NCBI GenBank assembly: GCA_021787735.1
Contig: JAJYLL010000012.1
Coordinates: forward strand, 1 to 64,000
Direction of reading: 5' to 3'
DNA from: Acidobacteriota bacterium
Lineage (GTDB): Bacteria; Acidobacteriota; Terriglobia; UBA7540
Length of the DNA stretch: 64,000 nucleotides
Below are positions 1 through 8,512 of the stretch, in pieces. The notes under the pieces were generated by a model. It made no database searches. It was not told where the DNA came from and saw nothing but the letters and a program-made list of their open reading frames with translations. The position numbers and the translations under genes were made by a program. Numbering within the stretch: the stretch's first letter is position 1; the number at the start of each line of letters is the position of its first letter.

Positions 1-947
1 ATCGCCGCGATGCCCATATGCTCGATGCTGCTGTATGCCAGGAGCCGCTTCAGGTCGCGCTGGACGAGAATCAACAGCCCGGCAACCACAATCGAGAGGA
101 GACCGAAAATCAGGAGCAGGGTGTGTGGAAACGCCGGCCCCACCACGCGCGAGACAATGTTGTCGTAACGCAGCAGAGCATAGAGCGCACAATTCAACAG
201 CACCGCCGACAGCAGAGCGCTGACGGGAGCCGGAGCTTCCGCGTGCGCATCGGGCAGCCAACTGTGCATCGGAACAAAACCGACCTTGGTTCCGTATCCG
301 ACGATCACGAAGACGAAGGCGAGCTTCACCAGGTGGGGATCAAGCGCCACGCGTGGAACCGCGTCTGCCAGCAACGCCCAGTCCAGCGCCGCGCTGGGGC
401 TGATGCCCGCGCGGACCGCGGCAAGATAAAGCACGATGGTGCCGAAGAGCGCAAATGCAATCCCCACCGTGCAGACCACCAGGTATTTCCAGCCGGCCTC
501 CACCGCGCCTTCGGTGTTGTAGAAACCCACCAGCAGGGCTGATGCCAGCGTGGTTCCCTCCATCATGATCCAGAGCAAGCCCAGATTTGCCGACAGGCAG
601 AGGCCGAGCATCGTGAACAGAAAGAGAAAGACCAGCGCGTAGAACCAGCGGGGCGAAAAGAAGCGCTCTTCGCCCGCCTCCTGCATGTACCCCGAGCTGT
701 AGATCAGCACCAGCCCGGTGGTCAGGCCGATGTTGATCAGGAAAAAGGCCGTTAGTCCGTCCGCCCGCAGATAATTCCCGCAGGTCAGAACCCCACGGTG
801 ATACACCTGCCAAGCAATGTCACCCAGCACGGCGAGTTCCACCGCGCCCAATACCAGAGCCACCCGCGTGGCCGTTCTGGGGTTCGCCAGGCAGAAGAGA
901 ACGCCCGCTCCGAAAATCGCGATGCCGAGAGGCCAGAGAAGAATCAT
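1..947 (-). CDS. hyfF: hydrogenase-4 subunit F-like membrane protein (partial)
   Basis: This is the front part of a proton-pumping membrane subunit of the HyfF/NuoN-type antiporter family, belonging to a hydrogenase-4 or complex I-like module in the inner membrane. The frame starts at ATG 947 (MILLWPLG) and stays open for 315 codons to the window edge, so the C-terminus is missing. Family marks I read are WIMMEGTTLASALLV with its conserved glutamate, KVGFVPMHSWLPDAHAE with lysine and histidine in membrane helices, and LLAYSSIEHMGIAA at the edge. It starts 4 bases after the hyfE stop, which implies one transcript with hyfB, hyfC and hyfE. Which catalytic subunits it partners cannot be seen here. 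Confidence 0.88.
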   Translation of the reverse strand, partial: MILLWPLGIAIFGAGVLFCLANPRTATRVALVLGAVELAVLGDIAWQVYHRGVLTCGNYLRADGLTAFFLINIGLTTGLVLIYSSGYMQEAGEERFFSPRWFYALVFLFLFTMLGLCLSANLGLLWIMMEGTTLASALLVGFYNTEGAVEAGWKYLVVCTVGIAFALFGTIVLYLAAVRAGISPSAALDWALLADAVPRVALDPHLVKLAFVFVIVGYGTKVGFVPMHSWLPDAHAEAPAPVSALLSAVLLNCALYALLRYDNIVSRVVGPAFPHTLLLIFGLLSIVVAGLLILVQRDLKRLLAYSSIEHMGIAA

Positions 948-951
948 TGCC

Positions 952-1614
952 TCAACCTCTCAACTTTCGCAGTTTGGAGACGTCCAAGTGGTCAAAGGTA
1001 TCGCGGATGCGAAAAACGAAAAGCCCCATCAAGAGCAGTCCAATCAGCACATCGAAAAAGATTCCGATCTCTATGATCAGCGGCATGCCGAACGTGGTGG
1101 TCAACGCGGCGAGGAAGATTCCGTTTTCCAGCACCAGCAGCCCGATCATTTGCACCAGGGCCTTTCTGCGGCTGACCATCAGAAATGCGCCGGTGAGGAT
1201 CAGAGCCACCGAAGCGGCCAGGCTATCTTCGGGCGCATGGACGCCGCTGGCATAGGAACGGACAGCGGCATAGGAAAGACAGATGATGCCGACCGCAACG
1301 AACACCGATTCAGCGGCGCTGGTCGCACTGATCACCTCGCGCGGCGACTGCAGCTTCTCAATCAGGCGGAAGAACGCGTAAGGGATTCCCACGACCTTCA
1401 AAAGCACGATGAGCGCCGCCACCACGTAGGCTTCCACCAACTTCTCGTGATAACCAATCACCGCAACCTGGATGGCGATAATGGCGGATTGGAGGCTGAA
1501 AAGAAGCACGTTGGTGGAAAACCGTCGTGCCGCCGCCTGAGCCAGGACCGTCAGAAACAGGAATACGGAGTAGGCGCTTAGAACTTTGCCGGCCGTCGTT
1601 TCTAAAATACCCAT
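952..1614 (-). CDS. hyfE: hydrogenase-4 subunit E-like membrane protein
   Basis: Small hydrophobic subunit (220 aa) of the same membrane module, HyfE/NuoK-like. I start it at ATG 1614 (MGILETTAG) because it begins 5 bases after the hyfC stop; the frame is open further upstream but only as overlap with hyfC. About six hydrophobic helices are visible. The C-terminal half, LVQMIGLLVLENGIFLAAL, carries the glutamate typical of NuoK-like helices, and the tail RIRDTFDHLDVSKLRKLRG is basic and cytoplasmic-looking. It sits between hyfC and hyfF in the usual order. The exact electron donor and acceptor of the complex are not shown in the window. Confidence 0.85.
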   Translation of the reverse strand: MGILETTAGKVLSAYSVFLFLTVLAQAAARRFSTNVLLFSLQSAIIAIQVAVIGYHEKLVEAYVVAALIVLLKVVGIPYAFFRLIEKLQSPREVISATSAAESVFVAVGIICLSYAAVRSYASGVHAPEDSLAASVALILTGAFLMVSRRKALVQMIGLLVLENGIFLAALTTTFGMPLIIEIGIFFDVLIGLLLMGLFVFRIRDTFDHLDVSKLRKLRG

Positions 1615-1619
1615 AATCT

Positions 1620-2561
1620 CTACCTCTTCATCAGGGCGGTGAAGATGACCGCCAGGGTGCCGAATGCTGCCGCCACGCCCAGAAAGTCGGGCACCGCGTA
1701 CATGCGCAATTTGGCGATTCCGCTCTCGATAACAGCCAATGCGACCGCAAGGGCAAACGTCTTGGCGAGCATCGCAACGGCTGCCAATCCCAGGGCCGCG
1801 GGAGAGAAGGTCGTCGCCATTCCCCACGGAGCGAAGAGCGCAATCAGCAGACCGGCCATGAAACTGAGCTTGATGGCACCCGCCCATTCAATCAGAGCCA
1901 GGTTTGGACCGGAATATTCCAGGACCATTCCTTCGTGGATCATCGTCAATTCAAGGTGGGTGGCCGGGTTGTCCACCGGCATGCGTCCAGTCTCAGCCAA
2001 TGCGACGATTCCCAGCGCCAGAAAAGCCAGCAGATGGACGGCGGAAATATTGAAAAAGTTCCGTTCCAGCGCCCACTCGGTCATGCCCACAACACTCGCG
2101 TTGGAAGCCTGGATGGCAACCGCCACCAGACCGAGCACCAGGGGCACCTCGGCCAGGCTTGAAACCAGCGCCTCACGGCTGGCGCCCATTCCCCCGAAAG
2201 CGCTGCCGCCATCCATTCCCCCTAGCGCGAGGAAGAACCGCCCGAAGGCCAACAGGTAGACCAGGAGGATGAAATCGCCGGTGGATCCGAGAAGCGCAGA
2301 GTTCGCCAGCAACGGGACAAATGCCGTCGCCAGAATGCTTGTGACGAGCAGCAGGAGCGGCGCTAGGCCGAAAATCCCTGAAGCGGACGGCGGCACCAGG
2401 TCTTCCTTGTGAAGAAGCTTCCAGATGTCCGCGTAGGGCCGCCAAATGGGCGCGCCTCGGCGGCGCTGAAGTACGGCCTTGAGCCGCCCCACGATACCGC
2501 GCAGAAGCGGTGCGCCGATGACCAAAAGGACAACCTGGAGGACGCCCAAGGCGATTGTCAT
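1620..2561 (-). CDS. hyfC: complex I subunit 1 / HyfC-like membrane protein
   Basis: A 313 aa NuoH/HyfC/EchB-type subunit, the membrane anchor that docks the peripheral catalytic arm onto the membrane arm. The motif RRRGAPIWRPYADIWKLLHK near residues 33-52 is the family signature, and GRMPVDNPATHLELTMIHEG near residue 200 is the second conserved loop. It is highly hydrophobic with about eight helices. Its start overlaps the hyfB stop by 4 bases (ATGA at 2558-2561), which supports translational coupling. Together with HyfB, HyfE and HyfF it defines a group 4 hydrogenase-like or related ion-pumping complex. Confidence 0.88.
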   Translation of the reverse strand: MTIALGVLQVVLLVIGAPLLRGIVGRLKAVLQRRRGAPIWRPYADIWKLLHKEDLVPPSASGIFGLAPLLLLVTSILATAFVPLLANSALLGSTGDFILLVYLLAFGRFFLALGGMDGGSAFGGMGASREALVSSLAEVPLVLGLVAVAIQASNASVVGMTEWALERNFFNISAVHLLAFLALGIVALAETGRMPVDNPATHLELTMIHEGMVLEYSGPNLALIEWAGAIKLSFMAGLLIALFAPWGMATTFSPAALGLAAVAMLAKTFALAVALAVIESGIAKLRMYAVPDFLGVAAAFGTLAVIFTALMKR

Positions 2562-4543
2562 CCCGCTAACCTCAGGTAAAGGAGTAACGAAACCAATGTC
2601 ATAACGATGTAGAGCAGGTACACCTGAATATTGCCTGTCTGAAGGCGTCGCAACTGGTTCGCGGCTGCCACCACGCCGTCGACAAAGGGACGGTAGAGGA
2701 ATCTTTCATAGGAGGTTGTGCGCACGGAATGGTAGGAAATTGACGCCGGAAAATAAGGTTGATCCTCCGGAAGCACTTCAAGTTTTCGGTCAGCCTTGTA
2801 AACCCTGCCAAAGACGAAACGGATGGGCTTGGAAAAGGAGGTTGAAGTGTATTGCATCCGGCTTGTCAGCCCCGGAAGGCCGCACGCCCAGGTTGGGGTC
2901 TGCCGTTTCGCCCTTTTCAACACGGACACGACAGCCAATAGAGCGAGAAACGCCGCCGCCACCCATGGAATCACCCTGGCGATCAGGAGCGTTTCTGGTG
3001 GCGCCGCAGGCGCTCCCACCAGGCTCTGGGCAAGAGAAACGATCGGCCTGAGAAAAGCCCCCGGCCAAATCCCAATCACCATGCACCCCGCCGCCAGCAA
3101 CATCATTCCGGCGCGCATGGCCAGGGGCGCCTCGCTTGCGTGTTCTGCTTCCTGGCTGCGGGGACGTCCGAGAAAGGCTACCCCGAAGACCTTGACAAAG
3201 CAGGCCGCAGCCAGCCCGCCGATGAGGGCAAGGACCCCAACAATCAAGGGCAGAAGGGTCTGTGCGATGCTATTCGTCAGGGTCGAACCGCCGAGAAAAC
3301 TTCGAAAGATCATCCACTCGCTGATGAAACCGTTAAAGAGCGGGAGTCCAATGATGGAGCAGCACCCAATCAGGAAAACCGCTCCGGTAACAGGCATCCG
3401 GCGCTGCAAGCCGCCGAGTTTTTCCAGGTCCACCGTGTGCGTGGAATCGGCAATCGCGCCGGTCCCAAGGAAGAGGAGGCTCTTGAAGAGCGCGTGATTA
3501 AGGGTGTGCAGCAGTGCCCCGGCCAGGGCCAGAGCCGCCCAAACGCGCGCGCCGTGCGCCATGAATACTAGGGAGGCGCCAAGCCCCAGATAGATGATTC
3601 CGATGTTCTCGACGCTGTGGTACGCAAGCAACCGTTTGAGGTCATGCTCGGCGATCGCGTAGAGAACCCCCAAAAGTCCTGAGACCGCCCCGGCCACCAG
3701 GACCAGATACCCAAACCATGCGGGGCCCCCAACAAGAAAATCAAAAGCGAAGCGCACAAATCCATAGACGGCGATCTTCAACATCACTCCGGACATCAAG
3801 GCTGAAACGGGGCTTGGCGCAATCGGGTGAGCCCTCGGTAACCAGAGGTGAAGAGGAATGATTCCAGCCTTCGTCCCGAATCCCGCAAAGGCCAGCAGAA
3901 AGAGCGCAATCCGGACACCCGGTGGTAGCGTTGCTCCCGCGGCCCGGATGGCGGCAAAATCCAGGCTGTGCGAGTGGGGCAGAAAAACAAGAAACGCTGC
4001 AATCACCGCGGCAGTGGCGGCATGCGTCATCAGCAGATAGATGAAGAGGTTGTGCCGGCGATCACCCGAACTCCCCTCGATCAGGATCAGACCCGCCGAG
4101 GCCAGTGACATGATTTCCCAGCAGACCAGGAATGCGAATCCGGAAGAGGCAGCGACCACCCCGGCCATAGAGGTGACAAACAGGAACAGTAACGCCCAAA
4201 GCCATTTCTGCCGCGCCGCGCTGTAATGGCGCTTTACGTATGAAACAGAGAAGAGAGCGACCGGAAGTGATACGGTGCAGATCAGGATCAGGAAAAACAA
4301 GCCCAAAGGATCGAGTGAAAAGGTGAACGGAAAGGGAGTCAAGAGGGAAGGATTCAGCTTGCGGACTTCACTGTTCAAAAGACTGTGGCCGCTGGCGCCA
4401 CAGCCTGCCAGCGTTGCCACCGCCATCAGCACTGCGAAGAACCTGCTCGCTCTTTTAGATCGGGGATTGAACAGGCATCCGCCCGACGTCCTTAAGCTTT
4501 GTTGAGAGTCGAACCCCACTGTTCCACCCAATCGCGTGAGCAC
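2558..4543 (-). CDS. hyfB: hydrogenase-4 subunit B-like antiporter subunit
   Basis: A large (up to 661 aa) HyfB/NuoL-type antiporter subunit. Recognisable segments are LLVCWEIMSLASAG with its glutamate, GTKAGIIPLHLWLPRAHP, LLAYHSVENIGIIYLGLG and LNHALFKSLLFLGTGAI, all typical of the family. It is the first gene of the hyfB-C-E-F run. The start is uncertain: the first 65 residues include FFAVLMAVATLAGCGASG, which resembles a lipoprotein signal but is more likely the first membrane helix, so an internal ATG may be the true start. The C-terminal region near IRFVFGRVYKADRKLEVLPED matches the cytoplasmic tail seen in HyfB proteins. Confidence 0.87.
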   Translation of the reverse strand: MLTRLGGTVGFDSQQSLRTSGGCLFNPRSKRASRFFAVLMAVATLAGCGASGHSLLNSEVRKLNPSLLTPFPFTFSLDPLGLFFLILICTVSLPVALFSVSYVKRHYSAARQKWLWALLFLFVTSMAGVVAASSGFAFLVCWEIMSLASAGLILIEGSSGDRRHNLFIYLLMTHAATAAVIAAFLVFLPHSHSLDFAAIRAAGATLPPGVRIALFLLAFAGFGTKAGIIPLHLWLPRAHPIAPSPVSALMSGVMLKIAVYGFVRFAFDFLVGGPAWFGYLVLVAGAVSGLLGVLYAIAEHDLKRLLAYHSVENIGIIYLGLGASLVFMAHGARVWAALALAGALLHTLNHALFKSLLFLGTGAIADSTHTVDLEKLGGLQRRMPVTGAVFLIGCCSIIGLPLFNGFISEWMIFRSFLGGSTLTNSIAQTLLPLIVGVLALIGGLAAACFVKVFGVAFLGRPRSQEAEHASEAPLAMRAGMMLLAAGCMVIGIWPGAFLRPIVSLAQSLVGAPAAPPETLLIARVIPWVAAAFLALLAVVSVLKRAKRQTPTWACGLPGLTSRMQYTSTSFSKPIRFVFGRVYKADRKLEVLPEDQPYFPASISYHSVRTTSYERFLYRPFVDGVVAAANQLRRLQTGNIQVYLLYIVMTLVSLLLYLRLAG

Positions 4544-5470
4544 TCTAGGGCACGCACCTGACCTTGCGTGCCGTGAAAGAGAAACCGGCCACCCCCGCCC
4601 GACCTGCTGATCGCACTGCTTCCCCTTTGAAAGATGAGGTCAAATGCTTCAACCCTCTTTTAGCGGCAACCTCAGCCCACCGCTGTCCAAATTAGCTGTG
4701 TCAACGGTTTTGGGGGTGGATTAAGCCCTTTGACTTCATCCAGGGCATTGGCTATCTCGAAATCAGGTTCCTATCTTGGTGCTCTCCCATTCAAATTCTG
4801 ACCGACCAGCCCACAGAGGCTCCAATGCCCACAAATCCCTGGAAATGGGGCGGATATCGTCCCTTTTGCAGCGCCGCCAACTGGCAAGATGGCCAGCGAC
4901 AGGCAGTGGCTGTCCAAATTAGGCACATCTCGAAAGCCTAATTAGGACAAGCCTGATCTCAACTCGTGCCTACCCCTGAGAGGTACAGTCGCGAATTGCA
5001 TATATAGATTTGCATATTCAAATAGCTGTGTCAAATCCCGGATTATTTCTGCCCCACACCAGCGCACTCGGAAGCTGTGCTGAGCAGGTAATATCTCGCA
5101 TTAAGAATCAAAAACGGTCCTCCTGGAAAACAGGCCGGCGGTGTTTTGAAAGCGGGTAGGACTCTCATCGGTCTTGGCATCATTAACAAGTAGTCGCTTA
5201 CTGTTTAACGGCGAATATGCAGTTACAATCGTTACTACTTGTGGAAGCAATCGGTAGCAATCCACTTTGACATGTAACGGCCTAACCGTGCTTTGGCTTG
5301 CCACCAAACTCCAGGTCACAAGGACGCTTTGCCGACTATACGTCAAAGTGAGCACTCAGATTGTTTGCGAGTAGCTGGCCAACCACATTGAATTCCCCGC
5401 ACGCTTTGACACACTGACTGTTTGCGCCAAGGTGGCTCAAGAACTCCAGGCTGCTGGCCGATCGGCCAAA
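4544..5470 (+). other. gene-poor region upstream of the hyf operon
   Basis: I find no convincing gene here. It holds a 14-base direct repeat GCTGTCCAAATTAG at 4682-4695 and 4909-4922, a 12-base direct repeat TAGCTGTGTCAA at 4693-4704 and 5023-5034, and the hairpin listed separately. The repeats suggest remnants of a small mobile element. A minus-strand open frame at 5101-5355 has no recognisable features. Confidence 0.5.
4908..4953. repeat. long imperfect inverted repeat (hairpin)
   Basis: The left arm GGCTGTCCAAATTAGGC (4908-4924) pairs with the right arm GCCTAATTAGGACAAGCC (4936-4953) over about 16 bp with one bulge and one mismatch, around an 11-base loop. It includes the second copy of the 14-base direct repeat. 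It could be an element end, a miniature repeat or a terminator; there is no T-run to favour a terminator. Confidence 0.6.
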
Positions 5471-5499
5471 TTGTTTGCCGAATTTGCCGGCGCTATACT
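5471..5499 (+). promoter_or_regulatory. sigma70-like promoter for aldo/keto reductase
   Basis: TTGTTT (5471-5476) and TATACT (5494-5499) are separated by 17 bases, ahead of the reductase start at 5553. The predicted leader would be about 45 bases. Confidence 0.5.
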
Positions 5500-5552
5500 T
5501 TCAAATGAGGTTTCACTTAAGTGGAATAACCAAAGCCGCAGGGAGAAACTCC

Positions 5553-6440
5553 ATGTCCTGTTCCTGGACCCGCGTGAAAATCGCTTCTACCGACCTTGAG
5601 GTCGCGCCGCTTGGTCTCGCAGCTTCCTACGGTATCAAAGGTAAAGACGTCGAGCGCGCCTTCGACCGAGGATTGAACCTTTTCTACTGGGGAGCGTTGC
5701 GCGCACCCGTTTTCCCACGTCCGGCGGATTTTGGCCGGGCGCTCAAACGCGTCGCACAGCGGGGCCGCGAGAAGGTTGTTACAGTTATTCAATCGTATGC
5801 TCGTTCTCCCCATCGAATGACGACCTCTGTTGAGAAGGGTTTGAGAGAACTCAGTCTCGATTACACGGACGTACTGCTGCTGGGGTGGTGGAACCTGCCA
5901 CCGCCGGAACTACTACTCGATGCCGCAGCCGGGCTCATCCACCAGGGGAAAGCACGCTACATCATGATTTCCAGCCATAACCGGCCTAGCTTCCCAGTCC
6001 TGGCCCGCGATCCACGCGTGAGCATGCTTATGATTCGCTACAATGCAGCTCATCCCGGTGCCGAGCAGGATGTGTTCCCATATCTGGCAACTCCAAGACC
6101 GGGGATTGTTGCGTATACAACCACGAGTTGGGCACAGCTTCTCAATCCCGCGCTAGTCCCGGCAGGCGAGCGCGTTCCAACCGCTGCCGACTGTTATCGG
6201 TTCGTGTTGTCGAGCCCCTACATCGATGCGTGTTATGCCGGGGCAAAGACAGGAGTGGAACTTGACGGCGCCATGCGTGCTCTGGACCTCGGCCCGATGA
6301 GGGATGAGGAACTCGCCTGGATGCGGCGCGTCGGAGCGAGTGTCCGGCAACGCACGCGGATGGGCACTCGGGGAAGGTCGATAATTGATCGCGTTGTAAA
6401 TCTGGCCTCCGGCTTCGGGTTTCGCACCACCACCGAGTAG
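5553..6440 (+). CDS. aldo/keto reductase family protein
   Basis: A 295 aa protein of the aldo/keto reductase fold, expected to be an NADPH-dependent cytosolic oxidoreductase. I choose ATG 5553 because GGGAGA lies just upstream; the frame is open from 5475. Features are LAASYGIKGKDVERAFDRG near the N-terminus, in the place of the cofactor-binding strand, NLFYWGA where family members have the catalytic aspartate/tyrosine region, SVEKGLRELSLDYTDVLLLG, and GKARYIMISSHNRPSF. The usual catalytic Asp-Tyr-Lys-His set is not all obvious (YWG replaces the common DTA/Y pattern), so activity may differ from classic members. It stands alone, with no operon partner. Confidence 0.75.
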   Translation: MSCSWTRVKIASTDLEVAPLGLAASYGIKGKDVERAFDRGLNLFYWGALRAPVFPRPADFGRALKRVAQRGREKVVTVIQSYARSPHRMTTSVEKGLRELSLDYTDVLLLGWWNLPPPELLLDAAAGLIHQGKARYIMISSHNRPSFPVLARDPRVSMLMIRYNAAHPGAEQDVFPYLATPRPGIVAYTTTSWAQLLNPALVPAGERVPTAADCYRFVLSSPYIDACYAGAKTGVELDGAMRALDLGPMRDEELAWMRRVGASVRQRTRMGTRGRSIIDRVVNLASGFGFRTTTE

Positions 6441-7109
6441 CCGCGAAAACATTAGGCAAGCCTCCGCCCTTCGACAAGGACACACATCGGACCCACGCAA
6501 CCGTTCTAATTAGCCCATGGAAAGTGGGCTACCACGAAATAATCCACCTGGCTGATAAACGGCCTTCGCGTGTAAGTGCGGCACGGCAAGACAGAAGCAC
6601 GACCTCCCGGCAAGGTGGAATATACGGACTTAGAAGGGGATGATCTACATAGGCCCTCGCAGAAAAAAGAGGATGCAAAGTTGGGCCCTCAGAGACTTTT
6701 TTTGAGCCCGGATCCAGCCAAAGACGAAAGCCCTCCCGTGCCGACCAGATCCGCCCTCCGTGTCCAACTTTCGACACTCGCATTTCCATCGGCAGCCGCG
6801 ACCAAGCAGAACCAACCACAAAACTACCCCGGAGATCTTTTGTTCCGGTGATACCAACCAACTCCCGATGAACGGGCTTTGAATGGAACTCACTGCTGCT
6901 GGCAAGGCACTTGTTCCCTCGTTCTAAAGGGGGGAAAGTTTCTGGTGACCGCGAAATTGGCGCGGCAATAGACCCCTCACTTTGGATCTGCAATTATTGG
7001 AAAGCAGTTAATCGATTACAAGTATTTCTATATCAATTACTTAGCTACATATATTGGCTGAGGATAGCGACCGGACCCCTGTGGGAGGCGGGAATTTTAA
7101 AAATAATTC
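6441..7109 (+). other. intergenic region without recognisable genes
   Basis: Open frames exist on both strands (for example 6529-6993 minus), but none shows protein-like composition, a ribosome binding site or a known family. The left end of the first island may lie here or further left. I looked for a copy of the tRNA-Val fragment here and saw none. Confidence 0.4.
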
Positions 7110-7138
7110 TTGACACGCTGGAATCCAACATCTATTAT
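7110..7138 (+). promoter_or_regulatory. strong sigma70-like promoter
   Basis: TTGACA (7110-7115) and TATTAT (7133-7138) have an exact 17-base spacer and lie 80 bases before the gene at 7219. An inverted repeat sits between promoter and gene. Confidence 0.65.
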
Positions 7139-7153
7139 GGTAATCATACATGG

Positions 7154-7214
7154 TATGCTATTCGTAATAGATTTTCGATCCGTTTATGTGATCGTCGCCT
7201 TCGCGAATAGCATA
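7154..7214. repeat. 11-bp inverted repeat in leader of 7219 gene
   Basis: TATGCTATTCG (7154-7164) and CGAATAGCATA (7204-7214) are exact inverted copies separated by 39 bases. They lie just downstream of the -10 box and end 4 bases before the ATG. This could be a two-site operator for an autoregulating protein or a leader stem that hides the start. Confidence 0.6.
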
Positions 7215-7218
7215 TCCG

Positions 7219-7731
7219 ATGGTTGGCAACAAAACCGGCTTCGGTAATGTCGAACCGGTAATTCAGGAAAATCGGGAGAGGTCGTTCACGGAAATTGATG
7301 AGATCTTGAAGGGCCTTTCGCCTGAGCAACGCGAGCAGGAGAAGGGGTTGAGGTACAAGGTGTTTAAGGAGCTCAAGAAACAACGGAGGAATGAGCTTGA
7401 GCTGGGCAGGTTGGTGGCTGAACTGCCTGAAAAGGTAATCGGTGATAAACGGTTCAAAGAATATCTGGAAGTCCTCGATATTCCGCGCCGGACCGCTTAC
7501 CGTTGGATGCGGATTTTTAAGGTGCTCTCTTCCCTGCCCGAGGCGATACTTCGTGCAGCCGACAAGAGGAATCTTGATTTGGGGGCAGAGAAGTTCGAGG
7601 GAGTGATCGAGAAAATTCCGGTACCTGAAAATCCTTCACGGGCCGAAGCTAACGCGTGGCTCGATGGAGTCCTGGCAAAACAGAAGGAATCGAGTGGCAA
7701 GCTGACCCACCCCCCGACCCTTCCGCCTTGA
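7219..7731 (+). CDS. DUF3102-like helix-turn-helix protein of mobile element
   Basis: A 170 aa protein not assignable to a named function. Residues 20-70 are charged and helical (SFTEIDEILKGLSPEQREQE), followed by a segment resembling the DUF3102 family of phage and plasmid proteins: EYLEVLDIPRRTAYRWMRIF reads as a helix-turn-helix. A similar domain (VMGIPRSTADRLVSRYAETL) is present in the protein at 56164-57108, which likewise lies near an excisionase-integrase pair. It has its own promoter and an inverted repeat in its leader, so self-regulation is possible. The TGA stop overlaps a TTG that could start the next, broken frame. Confidence 0.7.
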   Translation: MVGNKTGFGNVEPVIQENRERSFTEIDEILKGLSPEQREQEKGLRYKVFKELKKQRRNELELGRLVAELPEKVIGDKRFKEYLEVLDIPRRTAYRWMRIFKVLSSLPEAILRAADKRNLDLGAEKFEGVIEKIPVPENPSRAEANAWLDGVLAKQKESSGKLTHPPTLPP

Positions 7732-8015
7732 CGCTGGAACAACGGCTGGAGTTGACGACTCAAGCCTATGTGAAGCACTGCCATGCCATGGAATCCGTTG
7801 CAACCGCTTATTAGGGCGAAATTCCTCTTGAGGAACAGCGCCTGGAAGTAGCTCAAAGTGCGATGGGCGTTGCGGCGGCTCAGTTGGGAATTGCCGAACC
7901 GTTTACGGTCATTCCGGATCCGAACCCTGAGGAAACAGCCCGGTTGGTAGAACGGCTCAAGGCGAGGAGGGCCGGAGAGGCAGAGGTCGAGCGGGTCGAA
8001 GAGGTCACTGTCTAG
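7728..8015 (+). pseudogene. remnant small gene with internal amber codon
   Basis: The frame beginning at TTG 7728 overlaps the upstream stop (TTGA) and reads LEQRLELTTQAYVKHC, stops at TAG 7812-7814, then continues in the same frame with sensible sequence (MGVAAAQLGIAEPFTVIPDP) to TAG 8013-8015. The composition on both sides of the stop fits coding DNA, so I read it as one gene of about 95 codons broken by a point mutation. The downstream part could be made alone from ATG 7861 or thereabouts. Function unknown. Confidence 0.45.
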
Positions 8016-8182
8016 ACCTGCTTGTGATGTTCGGTGCCTGCAGCACCCAGCGGATTCACCGCAACCGCTGCCGGCACCGGAGACAGATCGAAGGATTCAA
8101 AGTGTTACTCGCAAAGTTTTTGGAGGAGGGCGGAATGATATCCAACGATTCGGATAGATTCCCGCCCATGCCATAAGAAGCT

Positions 8183-8512
8183 ATGGAAACAATTACTCCC
8201 GCTGATAGCTATCAAGTACGGAACGAAGGAGATGGAAGCACTTCTAACTTGAATATAGTCTGGGGTACGTCTGCTTCAAGCCTGGAGCCCTTCGTCGACG
8301 CCCAAGTGACGGCTGATTTTTTGTCAGTGACGCGGGCTGAGGTTCTCAAACTGGCTCGTGAGGGCAAGATTCGCAGTTACCCTTATCGGGGCATCAAGCG
8401 GCACGTTTATCGCTTTCGTCTGAGCGAGGTGAGCGAAGACTTTGAGAAGCTGGCGCGTGCTACAATTCCCGCAGCAGCCCCTGTGAGCCAGAGGAGGAAA
8501 TCCAATGGCTGA
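8183..8512 (+). CDS. excisionase-like helix-turn-helix protein, copy 1
   Basis: A 109 aa MerR/excisionase-type DNA-binding protein: FVDAQVTADFLSVTRAEVLK followed by LAREGKIRSYPYRGIKRHVY is the winged-helix pattern of directionality factors. The stop overlaps the integrase start (8505), and the shared tail RIPAAAPVSQRRK-type sequence carries the integrase ribosome binding site. A close paralogue is at 60087-60416 with the same overlap to its integrase. It would direct excision of the first island, but the adjacent integrase is damaged. Confidence 0.82.
   Translation: METITPADSYQVRNEGDGSTSNLNIVWGTSASSLEPFVDAQVTADFLSVTRAEVLKLAREGKIRSYPYRGIKRHVYRFRLSEVSEDFEKLARATIPAAAPVSQRRKSNG

Noticed and set aside
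340-813. 157-codon minus-strand frame within the first kilobase
   Set aside because: It is a shifted frame of the hyfF-like gene, which has strong family motifs.
2558-4543. Lipoprotein signal at the start of the hyfB-like protein
   Set aside because: The family is a polytopic membrane protein; the LAGCGAS segment is more likely the first helix or lies before the true start.
5101-5355. 84-codon minus-strand frame
   Set aside because: No start signal, no domain, and it lies in a repeat-rich region.
6529-6993. 154-codon minus-strand frame
   Set aside because: Composition does not look coding, and other frames of the same stretch are equally open.
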